NCBI RefSeq assembly: GCF_000717275.1
Contig: NZ_JNYV01000001.1
Location: forward strand, 124,001-188,000
Origin: Kitasatospora arboriphila
Lineage (GTDB): Bacteria > Actinomycetota > Actinomycetes > Mycobacteriales > Mycobacteriaceae
Length of the DNA: 64,000 nt
Direction: 5' to 3'
The stretch's first letter is position 1, and the number at the start of each line of letters is the position of its first letter. The notes under the pieces were generated by a model that worked only from the letters and a program-made list of their open reading frames with translations, had not been told where the DNA came from and did no database searches. The translations under genes and the position numbers were made by a program. Below are positions 7,604 to 17,177 of this stretch, in pieces.

Positions 7604-9070
7604 TCACTGGCCGACGACCGGCCGGACGTCAGGGGGAGTGGTCGAGCGATCACAGCACTGTGCGGCCGCTGTCACCGCGACCTGTTCGGGATGGTGGCCG
7701 TGGTTGCGGATACCGATGGCCGCCACCACGCCGCCGACGATGAACAGGGCCGCGGTCACCACCAGAACACGGTGGAATGACGCGGTGTCCAGCGTGCCGC
7801 CCACGATGATCCCCGTGCAGGCAACAGCGATCAGCCCAGCGATCCGTGAGATCGCGTTGTTCAACGCCGAGCCGATCCCGCTGTGTTGCCGATCGATCGA
7901 CGCGAGGACGGCCGAGGTCAGCGGCGTGACGGTGATCGACAGACCGAGCCCGAAGAGCACGAGCCCGGGGAGCATCTGTGTCCAGAAATCGAAATCGTCG
8001 ACAGTGGTGAGCATGAGCAGGTAACCGCATCCGGCGACGATCGGTCCGGATGCCATGAACACGCGGGGCCCGTACCGTGCCGACAGCGCCCCCACCGGCC
8101 GAGCGATGAAGAACGAGAGCAGCGGGACCGGCAACGTCGCGAGCCCGGCCATCAGTGCTGAGAAGCCCGCGACCTCTTGCAGGAACAGAGCCGTCACCAG
8201 CGTGCCCATCGACAATCCGGCGTAGATGAACGTCGTCGAGAGATTGCCGACACCGAAGTTCCTGACCGCGAACATCTTCGCTGGGATCATCGGATGGTCG
8301 GTGTGCGTTTCGCGCCAGCCCAGCCCGGCCAGGCACAACAGTCCGAGTGCCAAGGCTGCAGCCACCGCGGGGTTGCTCAGACCGAGACGTTGCTGCTCGA
8401 TGAGGGCGTAGACGGTTCCGGCGAGACCGCCGGCCGTCAGCACCGCGCCTGGTACGTCGATGCGTTCGCGCGGCGTTGTCCGAGCCGGTTCGACGAGTCG
8501 CATCGACAGCACCAGGGTGATCGTCACCGGCACGACGTTGACGGCAAAGATCCACCGCCAGTTCAACGTGTCGACGAGTACACCACCGAGGAGTGGACCG
8601 ATCACAAAGGCCGTGCCCGTCCATGCGGTCCATGTACCGATCGCCTTGGGCTGGTCGTCCGGGGTGAAGGCCGAGTTGATCAATGCGAGCGAACTGGGCA
8701 CCAGCAGGGCCGCGCCCACACCCTGCAACCCGCGGGCGATGATCAGGACGAGGTCGGTCGGCGCAGCCGCGCACGCGACCGATGCCAGGCCGAAGATCAC
8801 GAGCCCGATCCGGAGCATCGGCAAGCGCCCGAACGCATCAGAGATCGCGCCGGCCACCAGTATCAGTGCGCCCAGGGTGAGGAGGTATGAATCGACCACC
8901 CACTGCTGTGTGCTCAGCCCACCTCCGAGGTCGTCCGAGATGGCGGGAAGGGCGAGGTTCACCACCGATCCGTCGAGGAACGCGACAAAAGACGCGAGGA
9001 TCGCGACAACCAGGACGGGACCGGGCGTGGGCGCGGAGGTGGGCGTGGCGGCGCTCACCTCCGTCGCCAC
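7604..9070 (-). CDS. MFS drug-resistance transporter (DHA2, EmrB/QacA type)
   Basis: A 488-residue integral membrane protein with the many hydrophobic segments of a 14-helix drug:proton antiporter. The first helix carries LDGSVVNLALP, matching motif D1 (LDxTvvNvALP); motif A follows as GAISDAFGRLPML, and motif C-like glycines appear in GPLLGGVLVD. It probably expels lipophilic compounds. It starts with GTG at 9070. No regulator is adjacent; the divergent neighbour is a lipase-like hydrolase. Confidence 0.88.
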   Translation of the reverse strand: MATEVSAATPTSAPTPGPVLVVAILASFVAFLDGSVVNLALPAISDDLGGGLSTQQWVVDSYLLTLGALILVAGAISDAFGRLPMLRIGLVIFGLASVACAAAPTDLVLIIARGLQGVGAALLVPSSLALINSAFTPDDQPKAIGTWTAWTGTAFVIGPLLGGVLVDTLNWRWIFAVNVVPVTITLVLSMRLVEPARTTPRERIDVPGAVLTAGGLAGTVYALIEQQRLGLSNPAVAAALALGLLCLAGLGWRETHTDHPMIPAKMFAVRNFGVGNLSTTFIYAGLSMGTLVTALFLQEVAGFSALMAGLATLPVPLLSFFIARPVGALSARYGPRVFMASGPIVAGCGYLLMLTTVDDFDFWTQMLPGLVLFGLGLSITVTPLTSAVLASIDRQHSGIGSALNNAISRIAGLIAVACTGIIVGGTLDTASFHRVLVVTAALFIVGGVVAAIGIRNHGHHPEQVAVTAAAQCCDRSTTPPDVRPVVGQ

Positions 9071-9176
9071 CCTCGAGTCGGTGCGGAGCGGTGCAATCCC
9101 ATGGTCGGACGGTAGCCGGTGTGCACGGCGCTGTCAGGAAGCAGTCGCCGCAGACGCGCGCCTCAGTGCACGGTTG

Positions 9177-9182
9177 TACACT
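9177..9182 (+). promoter_or_regulatory. -10 hexamer TACACT for a probably leaderless mRNA
   Basis: TACACT ends 6 nt before the ATG at 9189, so transcription would begin at or next to the start codon. No Shine-Dalgarno sequence is present between them. Confidence 0.5.
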
Positions 9183-9188
9183 GAATGC

Positions 9189-10430
9189 ATGATCGATGTG
9201 GATGGCCCGCGGCAAGACGAGGTTCGCGCGCTGGCGGAACTGGCCTTCGAGGAGGTCGGGAAAGCGGGGACCGGCGTGGGCACCGTGCACCGGGCGATCT
9301 CCGACCGCGTGTTCTCGGGGGTGCAGCTCGGTGTCGGCCCCTGGGCGGCACCGTCGCGAATCATTCACAACGCCATCGCCGATGGCATATATAGATCCAT
9401 CGCCGTCGCCTGTGAGGTGGCAGCGCAGGTGGCATCACGGACGGTCGACGGACGTGGGCGGGTGCCGTCGGAGACCAAACGCGGTGCGATCGCGCTCGGT
9501 GCGCTGACCGGTTTGATCGGTGACGCGCTCGCCGATCAGGATTCGCCTCTGGCCACGCCGATGTCGCTTCGGGTCGACGGGCGAGTTCAACACGCGGACA
9601 AGGAATCCCTGGCGAACGCCTATCCTCACGCGACGCCCCGGTTGGTCTTCTTCACGCACGGACTGATGGAGACCGAAGTCGCCTGGGGTATCGGCGGCAG
9701 GCCGACGTATGGGGCCAGGTTGTCCGAAGAGCTCGACTTCAGCGAACTGCAGGTGCGTTACAACACGGGTAGACACATCTCCGAGAATGGCCGTGAATTC
9801 GCCGAGCTCATCGAGGACGTGGTGAGGAACTGGCCTGTACCCGTGGAAGAGATTGCGGTGGTCGGGCACTCGATGGGTGGTCTCGTGGCACGTAGCGCCT
9901 GTCACGGGGCCTCCCTGGTGGGGGCCGGGTGGGTCGGCAAGGTCCGCCACATCGTCTGTCTCGGATCTCCGCATCTGGGAGCACCGTTGGCGAGGACCGT
10001 ACACACCGCCACCGCGCTGTTGCAGCTGCTGCCCGAGTCCCGTCCGATCGGCCGGCTACTACACAGGCGCAGCGCCGGGATCCGGGACCTGTACGCCGGT
10101 TCGCTGGTGGACGAGGACTGGACGGGCCGAGACCTCGATGCCTTGCGCCAAGCCGCCATCGCGGAGGTTCCGTTGCTCGCCGATGCCGAGCACAGTTTTG
10201 TCTCGGCCTCGATCACCCGAGACCCCGAACACCTGCTCGGCCGCTATCTCGGTGACGGTTTGGTGTTGCATGTCAGTGCCCGAGGCCGGGACAAGCTGCG
10301 CGACATCGGATTTCGTGACGACGACGGGATGCATCTCGGGTCGGCCCACCACTTCACCCTGCTCAACAATGAAGCCGTCTACGAGTGGCTGGCGACGCGG
10401 CTGCGGGAGAGGTCGACACCGATCGGCTGA
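9189..10430 (+). CDS. PGAP1/lipase-like alpha/beta hydrolase
   Basis: A 413-residue cytosolic-looking hydrolase. The first 130 residues are a helical region; the hydrolase core then shows FFTHGLMETE (oxyanion region), VGHSMGGLVARSA (nucleophile Ser) and LGSPHLGAPLA, which is typical of triacylglycerol-lipase/PGAP1-type hydrolases. The likely catalytic His is in SAHHFTLLNN near the C-terminus. The ATG at 9189 is chosen because conserved-looking sequence starts there and a -10 element sits just upstream; the open frame continues far upstream only as antisense of the MFS gene. Its stop abuts the stop of the convergent monooxygenase. Confidence 0.8.
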   Translation: MIDVDGPRQDEVRALAELAFEEVGKAGTGVGTVHRAISDRVFSGVQLGVGPWAAPSRIIHNAIADGIYRSIAVACEVAAQVASRTVDGRGRVPSETKRGAIALGALTGLIGDALADQDSPLATPMSLRVDGRVQHADKESLANAYPHATPRLVFFTHGLMETEVAWGIGGRPTYGARLSEELDFSELQVRYNTGRHISENGREFAELIEDVVRNWPVPVEEIAVVGHSMGGLVARSACHGASLVGAGWVGKVRHIVCLGSPHLGAPLARTVHTATALLQLLPESRPIGRLLHRRSAGIRDLYAGSLVDEDWTGRDLDALRQAAIAEVPLLADAEHSFVSASITRDPEHLLGRYLGDGLVLHVSARGRDKLRDIGFRDDDGMHLGSAHHFTLLNNEAVYEWLATRLRERSTPIG

Positions 10431-11918
10431 TCAGCCGGCCGACGTCAGGGAAGCGCTGCGCTCCCGGAACCTCATTGGCGCGTCCGCAACCGTGCCGTGG
10501 CGCAAGGTGAGGACATCGCGGTAGTAGTTCATCCGCAGCCTCCATGGAGCACGTGAACCCTGGTGCGGAAACGAGTCGACCGAACGCAGAACGTATCCGG
10601 CAGCGAAATCGAGGAACGGTTCCTCCTGTATGGACGGGTCCTTCACCGGCACGCTTTCGCCGTATCCGTTGGCGTCCATGTATTCGAGCAGGCGACACAT
10701 GTACTCGCACACCAGGTCTGCCTTCAAGGTCCACGATGCGTTCGTATACCCGACAACGTAGAAGAAGTTGGGGATGCCGCTGAGCATCATGCCCTTGTAG
10801 GTCATCGTGTCGGTGAGGTCGACTTCCTCCCCATCGACCACGAACGTGAGCCCGCCCAGGGCGAGCAGATTGAGACCGGTGGCCGTGACGATGATGTCGG
10901 CGTCGAGATGGTCGCCGGATTCCAGCTCGATGCCGCCCTCGGTGAACGTGGCGATCCGGTCGGTGGCCATGGACACCGACCCTTTTCTGATGGCGCGGAA
11001 CAGGTCGCTGTCGGGCACGAGGCACAGGCGCTGATCCCAGGGGTTGTAGCGCGGCGCGAAGTGGGTGTCGATGTCGAAATCAGGCAGTTGCCGCTCCTGC
11101 CACGACCGGATCTGCTTCTTCATGAACTGTGGATACCGTTGACACAATTGGTAGATGGCTGTGGAGACGGCGATGCCCTTGCCGCGCGCGGCGGCGTAAG
11201 CCCACTTCTCGGGAAGTAGTTTGCGGAGCCTGTTGGCAATTGCATCCTGCTTCGGAATGGAGATGACGTAGGACGGCGAACGCTGGAGCATCGTGACGTG
11301 TGCGGCTTCGGGGGCCATCGACGGTGCCAAGGTGACGGCGGTGGCCCCGCTGCCGATGATCACCACCCGCTTGTCGGTGTAGTCGAGGTCGGCCGGCCAA
11401 TGCTGGGGATGCACGATGGTGCCGGCAAACTTCTCGATCGCGGGGAAGTCGGGTGTGTAGCCCTCGTCGTAGCGGTAGTAGCCGCTACAGGACATCAGGA
11501 AGTTGGCAGAAATCGTCTCGGTCTCGGCTTCCGCGCCGGCGTCGGTGCGTTCGATCTGAACTCTCCACAGCTGATCGCTGCTCGACCATTCCGCGCGCAC
11601 GGCCCGGCGGTTGAATCGGATCGTCTCGTCGACCCCGTATTCGGCGGCCGTGGCCCGGACATATTCCAGAATGGAAGGGCCGTCTGCGATCGCGTTGTCA
11701 CCCACCCAGGGCCGGAACTTGTACCCGAGGGTGAACATGTCCGAATCGGACCGGATCCCCGGGTACTTGAACAGGTCCCATGTACCGCCGATGCGCGGTC
11801 GGCTCTCCAGGATTGCGATGCTCCGGTCGGGGAACTTCTCCCGCACGTGGCAGGCGGCGCCGACTCCTGAGAGTCCCGCTCCGATGATCAAGACATCGAC
11901 GTGATCTGGCTGGGTCAT
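10431..11918 (-). CDS. Flavin-containing Baeyer-Villiger-type monooxygenase (EthA-like)
   Basis: A 495-residue class B flavoprotein monooxygenase. It has an FAD-binding GxGxxG (GAGLSG, 13-18), the BVMO fingerprint FxGxxxHxxxWP (FAGTIVHPQHWP, 164-175), and an NADPH-binding GSGATA (189-194). Such enzymes insert oxygen next to ketones or S-oxygenate thioethers and thioamides; EthA of mycobacteria is the best-known relative. The ATG at 11918 has GAGG 4 nt upstream. It is divergent from a secreted glycosidase, with no regulator nearby. Confidence 0.9.
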   Translation of the reverse strand: MTQPDHVDVLIIGAGLSGVGAACHVREKFPDRSIAILESRPRIGGTWDLFKYPGIRSDSDMFTLGYKFRPWVGDNAIADGPSILEYVRATAAEYGVDETIRFNRRAVRAEWSSSDQLWRVQIERTDAGAEAETETISANFLMSCSGYYRYDEGYTPDFPAIEKFAGTIVHPQHWPADLDYTDKRVVIIGSGATAVTLAPSMAPEAAHVTMLQRSPSYVISIPKQDAIANRLRKLLPEKWAYAAARGKGIAVSTAIYQLCQRYPQFMKKQIRSWQERQLPDFDIDTHFAPRYNPWDQRLCLVPDSDLFRAIRKGSVSMATDRIATFTEGGIELESGDHLDADIIVTATGLNLLALGGLTFVVDGEEVDLTDTMTYKGMMLSGIPNFFYVVGYTNASWTLKADLVCEYMCRLLEYMDANGYGESVPVKDPSIQEEPFLDFAAGYVLRSVDSFPHQGSRAPWRLRMNYYRDVLTLRHGTVADAPMRFRERSASLTSAG

Positions 11919-12053
11919 CGGTCCTCTTCGGTCGTGCCGGCAGCGATCGCGCAGGTCACCGTGTCTTTTCGAGGGACGGGCGCGGTCCGGCTGTTTCCTT
12001 TGCGAAGCAGTTTCCTCGTTCACGAAGCTGTGCGACTATGAGCGTCACGGTCA

Positions 12054-13205
12054 ATGACGAGACAGGCTCTCCATCACATGCAACGCACCACGCATCGTAC
12101 GTACTACTTCTTCGCACTGGCCATGATTCTGTTGGTCGGCGTCGGATCGACCCAGTGGGCCCAGGCCGGGTCCGCGGAAGCGGCCGGGTCCAGCAGGGTG
12201 GAGGCGACTGCCGACGGTCTCGAGCTTGATGGATCGCCATGGTGGCCGAGCGGGTTCAACGCCTACCAGCTCGCGACGGACTGGTCGGTGAATCAGGGCT
12301 GCGGCGCGATGGTCGACCTCGACTCCTACTTCTCGTCGCTCGAGCCCAACTCCCTCACGCGCTTCAACGCTTTCCAGCGTCTGGCAGTCAACAAGTTCAC
12401 GGGCGAGCTCGATTTCGGTCCGATGGACGCGGTGTTCGCCGCGGCCGAAGCTCATGACCAGATGCTCGTGCCGGTCTTCACCGGTGGCGACGGCGCCTGC
12501 GAAGACGAGGTGTTCAAAGGTCGAAGCTGGTACACCACCGGCTGGAAGACCTTGGTCCCCGCAGGGGCGCCCCTGCGGTTCGACCAATGGGTGACCACCG
12601 CGGTCAACCGGTGGAAGTCGTCGCCTGCGCTGGCCGGTTGGGAACTGGTCGGCGAACCCGAGACGAGCTTGTGCGGCGATTCTGCGTGCAGTTGGCAGAA
12701 CCGGACGTGCCCGTCGGACTCTGGTCAGATCCTGCGGAACTTCTTCGACCAAGCCGGAGCCAAGGTTCGGGCGGCGGACCCGTCCACCCCAATTTGGGCA
12801 GGCCTGCTCGGTGGCGGGCAATGTGGGTCGGCCGGCGGTGACTATCAGCTGCTGGGGGCTTCACCCCACGTCGACGTACTCGAGTACCACGACTACGGCG
12901 CTGACGGCGTGCCGCTGCCCGGCGACGTGTGGAATGGCCTCTCCACCCACATCATGCAGGCCGACGCGGTCGGTAAGCCACTGGTGGTCGCCGAGATCGG
13001 GCAGAACGCCGGGTCGTGCGGCACCCGTGAGGATCGGGTGGACGACTTCGAGACCAAGGTCGACGGCCAACGCGCCGCCGGTACAGCGGGAGCGCTGTTC
13101 TGGGCCTTCGTGCCAGATCCGCGCGAGCAGCAGTGCACGTTCGACATCGGGCCAGATGACCCCGCTTTCGACCTGGTCGCCGAGCTCAACAGGGTCGGGC
13201 CCTGA
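12054..13205 (+). CDS. Secreted GH5-like (mannanase/cellulase-type) glycoside hydrolase
   Basis: A 383-residue exported protein. The signal peptide has a hydrophobic core (FFALAMILLVGVGS) followed by Ala-rich residues fitting signal peptidase I. The mature part begins like GH5 endo-beta-mannanases (DGSPWWPSGFNAYQL). The acid/base region reads WELVGEPE, with Gly where GH5 normally has Asn (NEP), and the nucleophile Glu is in VVAEIGQ. Several Cys residues suggest disulfides. Substrate is unknown; mannan or arabinogalactan-related glycans are possible. An alternative ATG lies eight codons in (HMQRTTH). Confidence 0.8.
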   Translation: MTRQALHHMQRTTHRTYYFFALAMILLVGVGSTQWAQAGSAEAAGSSRVEATADGLELDGSPWWPSGFNAYQLATDWSVNQGCGAMVDLDSYFSSLEPNSLTRFNAFQRLAVNKFTGELDFGPMDAVFAAAEAHDQMLVPVFTGGDGACEDEVFKGRSWYTTGWKTLVPAGAPLRFDQWVTTAVNRWKSSPALAGWELVGEPETSLCGDSACSWQNRTCPSDSGQILRNFFDQAGAKVRAADPSTPIWAGLLGGGQCGSAGGDYQLLGASPHVDVLEYHDYGADGVPLPGDVWNGLSTHIMQADAVGKPLVVAEIGQNAGSCGTREDRVDDFETKVDGQRAAGTAGALFWAFVPDPREQQCTFDIGPDDPAFDLVAELNRVGP

Positions 13206-13239
13206 CCATGTGGCACGCATAACGCGATACCGTGCGTCG

Positions 13240-13728
13240 ATGAATGAACGACTGCAGGCCGAACGGGTCATCCCGGCTCACGTTGACGACATCTTCGCGG
13301 TGCTCACCGACCCGCAAGGTCACGTTGCGATCGACGCGTCCGGGATGCTGATGAGTGCAACCGGTGAGCGTGTGACGGCGACAGGGGACACGTTTGTCGT
13401 CCACATGGATCGCGAAGCCTTGGGGGATGTACCTATGGGGGAGTACGACGTCTCGGTCATCATCGAGACGTTCGAGCCCGGTCGGCAGATCTCCTGGACC
13501 ATCAAGGGTCGGATACGGCCGCAGATCGGGCACGTCTACGGGTATGAGCTCCACCCCGACGGGGAGGGCGCCACCCGGGTCGTGTCGTTCTATGACTGGT
13601 CGAACATCCACCCGGACTGGCGAGCCAAAGGAATCTTTCCGGTGATCTCTGCCACTGCGCTACGCAGTACCCTCGGCATCCTCGATCGAACCGTGCGCCG
13701 CGGGTACCCGCTGGCCTCACCGAAATAG
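13240..13728 (+). CDS. SRPBCC family protein
   Basis: A 162-residue protein with a START/SRPBCC pattern: AERVIPAHVDDIFAVLTDP at the N-terminus, alternating strands (YDVSVIIETFEPGRQISW) and a C-terminal helix (TLGILDRTVRRG). It would bind or process a hydrophobic small molecule. It lies 34 bp after the glycosidase gene on the same strand but has no obvious functional link. The ATG at 13240 is the first in-frame start after that gene. Confidence 0.75.
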   Translation: MNERLQAERVIPAHVDDIFAVLTDPQGHVAIDASGMLMSATGERVTATGDTFVVHMDREALGDVPMGEYDVSVIIETFEPGRQISWTIKGRIRPQIGHVYGYELHPDGEGATRVVSFYDWSNIHPDWRAKGIFPVISATALRSTLGILDRTVRRGYPLASPK

Positions 13729-13808
13729 CTTTGTCCGTCTAGGCGTTCCCGCCTCTTTGCCCGGCCGCGTCCCAGCCATGGACTGCAGATTCCGCGTGCC
13801 GGGAATAG

Positions 13809-13852
13809 TTGATTGCCGCATGTAACTTATATAAGTTGTGTAGTGCAATCAA
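13809..13852. promoter_or_regulatory. Nested dyad operator upstream of marR
   Basis: A perfect 14-bp palindrome AACTTATATAAGTT (13824-13837) sits exactly in the middle of an outer inverted repeat TTGATTGC (13809-13816) / GCAATCAA (13845-13852). Both dyads share the centre 13830.5. The element is AT-rich in a GC-rich neighbourhood and lies 21 bp before the marR start. It is probably the MarR autoregulatory site, overlapping the promoter. Confidence 0.75.
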
Positions 13853-13873
13853 TTATATGAGGGAGAAGTCGTC

Positions 13874-14362
13874 GTGCCGGTGTCATCAGGAACAGCGAGT
13901 GAATTGATCGAGGAGCTGTACCTGATGGGTCGCGCGTTCCGCGTAGCCGTCGTGTCCACGGACGAAGGGCCGACATTGCCAGGTGGTCTCGCTGTTCTCA
14001 TGGCACTGGAGGCACGAGGGCAGTGCCGGCAGAACGAGTTGGCATCGGATCTGTGCATCAGTCAGTCCGCGTTGAGTCGGCATGTGGCCGAGTTGGTCGC
14101 TGAGGGTTACGTCGCTCGCCGTGCGGATCCCGGTGATGGGCGGGCCACGCAAGTCCTGACGACGAGCGCAGGTCGCGAACTCCTCGGTCGAACGAGGGCT
14201 GCGCGTGCCGAGTCGCTGCAGACCGCGCTCGACGACTGGGACGAAGCGGACGCGCAAGCGGCCGGCAGCGCCTTTCGCAAACTCAGAGGTTCATTGACCA
14301 GACACGCGCACCGGGCCGATCGGCCGGCGCAGAAAACTATCACAGGGAAAGACGGGAAGTAG
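13874..14362 (+). CDS. MarR-family regulator of the adjacent efflux pump
   Basis: A 162-residue winged-helix regulator. Recognition elements are LASDLCISQSALSRHVAELVAEGYVARRADPGDGRA, with the wing Asp-Arg-Arg pattern typical of MarR. The GTG at 13874 has GGGAGAAG upstream. The stop codon is immediately followed by the ATG of the MFS pump, so they form one operon. It probably represses both genes through the nested palindrome until a small lipophilic ligand binds. Confidence 0.88.
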   Translation: MPVSSGTASELIEELYLMGRAFRVAVVSTDEGPTLPGGLAVLMALEARGQCRQNELASDLCISQSALSRHVAELVAEGYVARRADPGDGRATQVLTTSAGRELLGRTRAARAESLQTALDDWDEADAQAAGSAFRKLRGSLTRHAHRADRPAQKTITGKDGK

Positions 14363-15991
14363 ATGTCAAGTTCAACCGAGGCGGTGGCGAAGCACGATCC
14401 ATACGCGATGTCCCACCGCGAAATCCTCGAGGCGATGATCGGGCTGCTCGCAGCGTTGTTCACCGCTTTGCTGAGCACAACGATCGTCGCCACCGCCCTG
14501 CCGACGATCATCGGCGACCTGAAGGGGTCGCAGACGGCCTACGCCTGGGTCATCACCACCGCCTTGCTCGCCAACGCGGCATCGACGCCGATCTGGGGCA
14601 AGCTGGCGGACATCTTCAGCAAGAAGATGCTTGTCCAGAGCGCGATCATCATCTTCGTGATCGGCTCGATCATTGCCGGTTTTGCGCACAACGTGCCGAT
14701 TCTCCTCGCGGCACGCGTTGTCCAGGGGATCGGAATGGGTGGTCTCACCGCGCTGGTCGTCGCAATCATCGGCAGCATCGTGTCTCCCCGTGAGCGCGGC
14801 CGGTACTCCGGATACATGGGCGCCACCATGGCCGTCTCGATGTCCGGCGGGCCCATCCTGGGAGGCGTCATCGTCGACAGCCCACTCGGCTGGCGCTGGT
14901 GCTTCTTCGTCTGCGTGCCACTGGCAGTGATCGCCCTGTTCCTGCTGCAGAAGACCCTTCGCATCAAGACCGAGCGCGCCGAGAACATCTCCATCGACTG
15001 GCTGGGAGCCACCTTGCTCACCGCTGGCGTTTCGGTGCTGTTGATCTGGGTCTCGTTCGCGGGCAAAGCCGGGTACTACGACTGGATCTCCCGGGAGTCG
15101 GCGATGTATGTCGGTGGCGGATTGCTTCTGCTGGTGGCCACCGTGCTGGTGGAGTCGCGCGTCAAAGCACCGATCATCCCGCTCAAGATCGTGACCGAAC
15201 GGACCACCGGACTCGCCATCATCGCGTCCATCGCAGTGGGACTGGGGATGTTCGGTTCGACGACGTTCCTGGGCCAGTACTTCCAGACCGCGCGCGGTTT
15301 CTCGCCGACCATCGCCGGCATGCTCTCGATTCCGCTTGTCATCGGAATGCTGATCGCGTCGGTGGGATCGGGTCAACTGATCAGCCGGTTCGGCAAGTGG
15401 AAGGTGTTCATGGTGACCGGTTCGGCTCTGCTCATCGTCGGTTTTGCGCTGCTCGGCACGATCGACCACGCGACCAACCTCTGGTGGGTGAGTATCTTCA
15501 CCCTGATCGTTGGGCTCGGCACGGGCATGTTGATGCAGAACCTCGTGCTGGTGGTCCAGAACACGGTCAGCGTCCACAACATCGGCGCTGCGTCGAGCAA
15601 CGTGGCGTTCTTCCGGACCTTCGGCGGCGCAATCGGTGTCTCGGTCCTCGGGTCGGTCCTGGCCACTCGCGTGGCGGACCTCTCCTCGGGTGGGCTTGCT
15701 CGGCTCGGGATCACGGGCGGCTCCTCCGGCGGCAGCCTCGACATCAACTCACTGCCGGGCCCGGTCGCAGCGGTCATCCGAGCGGCATACGGCGACGCAA
15801 CTGGGCGGATCTTCCTGATCGCAGCTGCGGCAGCAGTGGTGGCGCTCATCGCGGTGTCGCTTCTGCCCAACCGGCCGCTGCGCCGGACGATCGATCTCGA
15901 CTCGACACCCGACGGGACCGAACCCGAAACGCTCGGCGACTCCGAGTCGCCCGATCGGAACGACAACACCCGGGCCACCGTCAAGGTCTGA
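14363..15991 (+). CDS. MFS multidrug efflux transporter (DHA2)
   Basis: A 542-residue membrane protein with about 14 hydrophobic segments. The first carries LLSTTIVATALPTI (motif D1-like), followed by motif A (GKLADIFSKKMLVQ), and motif C-like residues in SGGPILGGVIVD. The C-terminal ~40 residues are hydrophilic and acidic. It begins directly after the marR stop (TAG-ATG), so translation is coupled. Export of toxic lipophiles using proton motive force is expected from the family. Confidence 0.9.
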   Translation: MSSSTEAVAKHDPYAMSHREILEAMIGLLAALFTALLSTTIVATALPTIIGDLKGSQTAYAWVITTALLANAASTPIWGKLADIFSKKMLVQSAIIIFVIGSIIAGFAHNVPILLAARVVQGIGMGGLTALVVAIIGSIVSPRERGRYSGYMGATMAVSMSGGPILGGVIVDSPLGWRWCFFVCVPLAVIALFLLQKTLRIKTERAENISIDWLGATLLTAGVSVLLIWVSFAGKAGYYDWISRESAMYVGGGLLLLVATVLVESRVKAPIIPLKIVTERTTGLAIIASIAVGLGMFGSTTFLGQYFQTARGFSPTIAGMLSIPLVIGMLIASVGSGQLISRFGKWKVFMVTGSALLIVGFALLGTIDHATNLWWVSIFTLIVGLGTGMLMQNLVLVVQNTVSVHNIGAASSNVAFFRTFGGAIGVSVLGSVLATRVADLSSGGLARLGITGGSSGGSLDINSLPGPVAAVIRAAYGDATGRIFLIAAAAAVVALIAVSLLPNRPLRRTIDLDSTPDGTEPETLGDSESPDRNDNTRATVKV

Positions 15992-16094
15992 TACACCTAC
16001 CCGATCTGGGCCGAGGGACCCCGTGCACGATGCCGTGCGCGGGGTTCCGCCGTCTGATGGTGTCGAGCCGGGGAGCCCTGGGTACCCGGAGCAG

Positions 16095-17162
16095 ATGAGC
16101 GAGACACAACCACTGACCGTGGTGGTCACCGGAGCGACGGGAAATGTGGGCACGAGCGTCATCGAAGCCCTGGGTTCCCGGTCGGAGGTGACGTCCATCC
16201 GCGCCCTCGCACGCCGTCCGACCGATCTCACGTACCCCAAAACGGAGTTCCTCGTTGCCGATACGGGACAGGACGATCTGCGGCCCCTCTTTCGTGGCGC
16301 AGACGTTGTCATCCATCTCGCGTGGATCTTTCAACCCACCCATGACCCCGTTTCGACATGGGAGAACAACGTCGGCGGCGCGATCCGGGTGTTCGAGGCC
16401 GCTGCGGCCGAGGATGTGCCGGCTGTTGTGTACTCATCCTCGGTCGCCGCCTACTCGCCTGGCCCGAAGGACACCCCCGTCGACGAGAGCTGGCCGACCA
16501 ACGGCTGGCCGGGCGCTGCGTATCCCCGCGAGAAGGCTTATCTCGAGCGATGGCTGGACGGCTTCGAGCACAACAACCCTGAGATGCGGGTTGTGAGGAT
16601 GCGGCCTGGGTTCATCTTCAAACGGGAGGCATCCACGGCACAACGGCGCCTTTTCGTCGGGCCGTTCCTTCCACGGCAGCTGGTCCGCAGCGCCTTGATC
16701 CCCGTGGTTCCGAGGACGCCGGGGCTGTCGTTCCAGGCGTTGCACAGCGCGGATGTGGGCGAGGCATTCGCCGAGGCGACCGTCCGGCCGGTCCGCGGGG
16801 CATTCAACCTCGCAACCGACGAGAAGGTGGACGCCAAGTACCTGGCGAAGATGCTCGGGGCGCGTTCGATCCCTGCGCCGGCGTCGTTGCTGCGTGCGGG
16901 GGTATGGGCAGCGTGGCACGCACATGTCATCCCCGCCTCACCTGGCCTGTTCGACACCGTTTTACGACTGCCCCTGATGGACATCACTCGCGCACGACGA
17001 GAGCTTGGCTGGTCCCCGCGCTACACCGCGAAGGACGCGTTGGAGGAGTTCATCGAAGGAGTCCGGGAGGGATCGGGGATGGGTACCGAACCGTTGGCGC
17101 CGGACGGGCCTGCCCGGAGGATCGCGGAACTCTCGCAGGGGGTCGGCAGGCGCGACCGGTAG
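16095..17162 (+). CDS. NAD(P)-dependent epimerase/dehydratase (extended SDR)
   Basis: A 355-residue Rossmann protein: GATGNVG near the N-terminus binds the nucleotide, VVYSSSVAAY carries the Ser, and YPREKAYLE provides the YxxxK active-site pair. The C-terminal portion (LGWSPRYTAKDALEEF) is the usual substrate-domain end of sugar-nucleotide epimerase-like proteins, though the substrate could equally be a steroid or dihydroflavonol-like compound. The ATG at 16095 starts the Rossmann strand; GGAG lies 3 nt upstream, a short spacing. It is not overlapped by neighbours. Confidence 0.85.
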   Translation: MSETQPLTVVVTGATGNVGTSVIEALGSRSEVTSIRALARRPTDLTYPKTEFLVADTGQDDLRPLFRGADVVIHLAWIFQPTHDPVSTWENNVGGAIRVFEAAAAEDVPAVVYSSSVAAYSPGPKDTPVDESWPTNGWPGAAYPREKAYLERWLDGFEHNNPEMRVVRMRPGFIFKREASTAQRRLFVGPFLPRQLVRSALIPVVPRTPGLSFQALHSADVGEAFAEATVRPVRGAFNLATDEKVDAKYLAKMLGARSIPAPASLLRAGVWAAWHAHVIPASPGLFDTVLRLPLMDITRARRELGWSPRYTAKDALEEFIEGVREGSGMGTEPLAPDGPARRIAELSQGVGRRDR

Positions 17163-17177
17163 CGAGCGGGCTCTCGA

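Noticed and set aside
8460..9188. In-frame 243-codon extension of the lipase-like hydrolase
   Set aside because: It is antisense of the MFS transporter, has the low-complexity composition of a shadow frame, and the family start lies at 9189.
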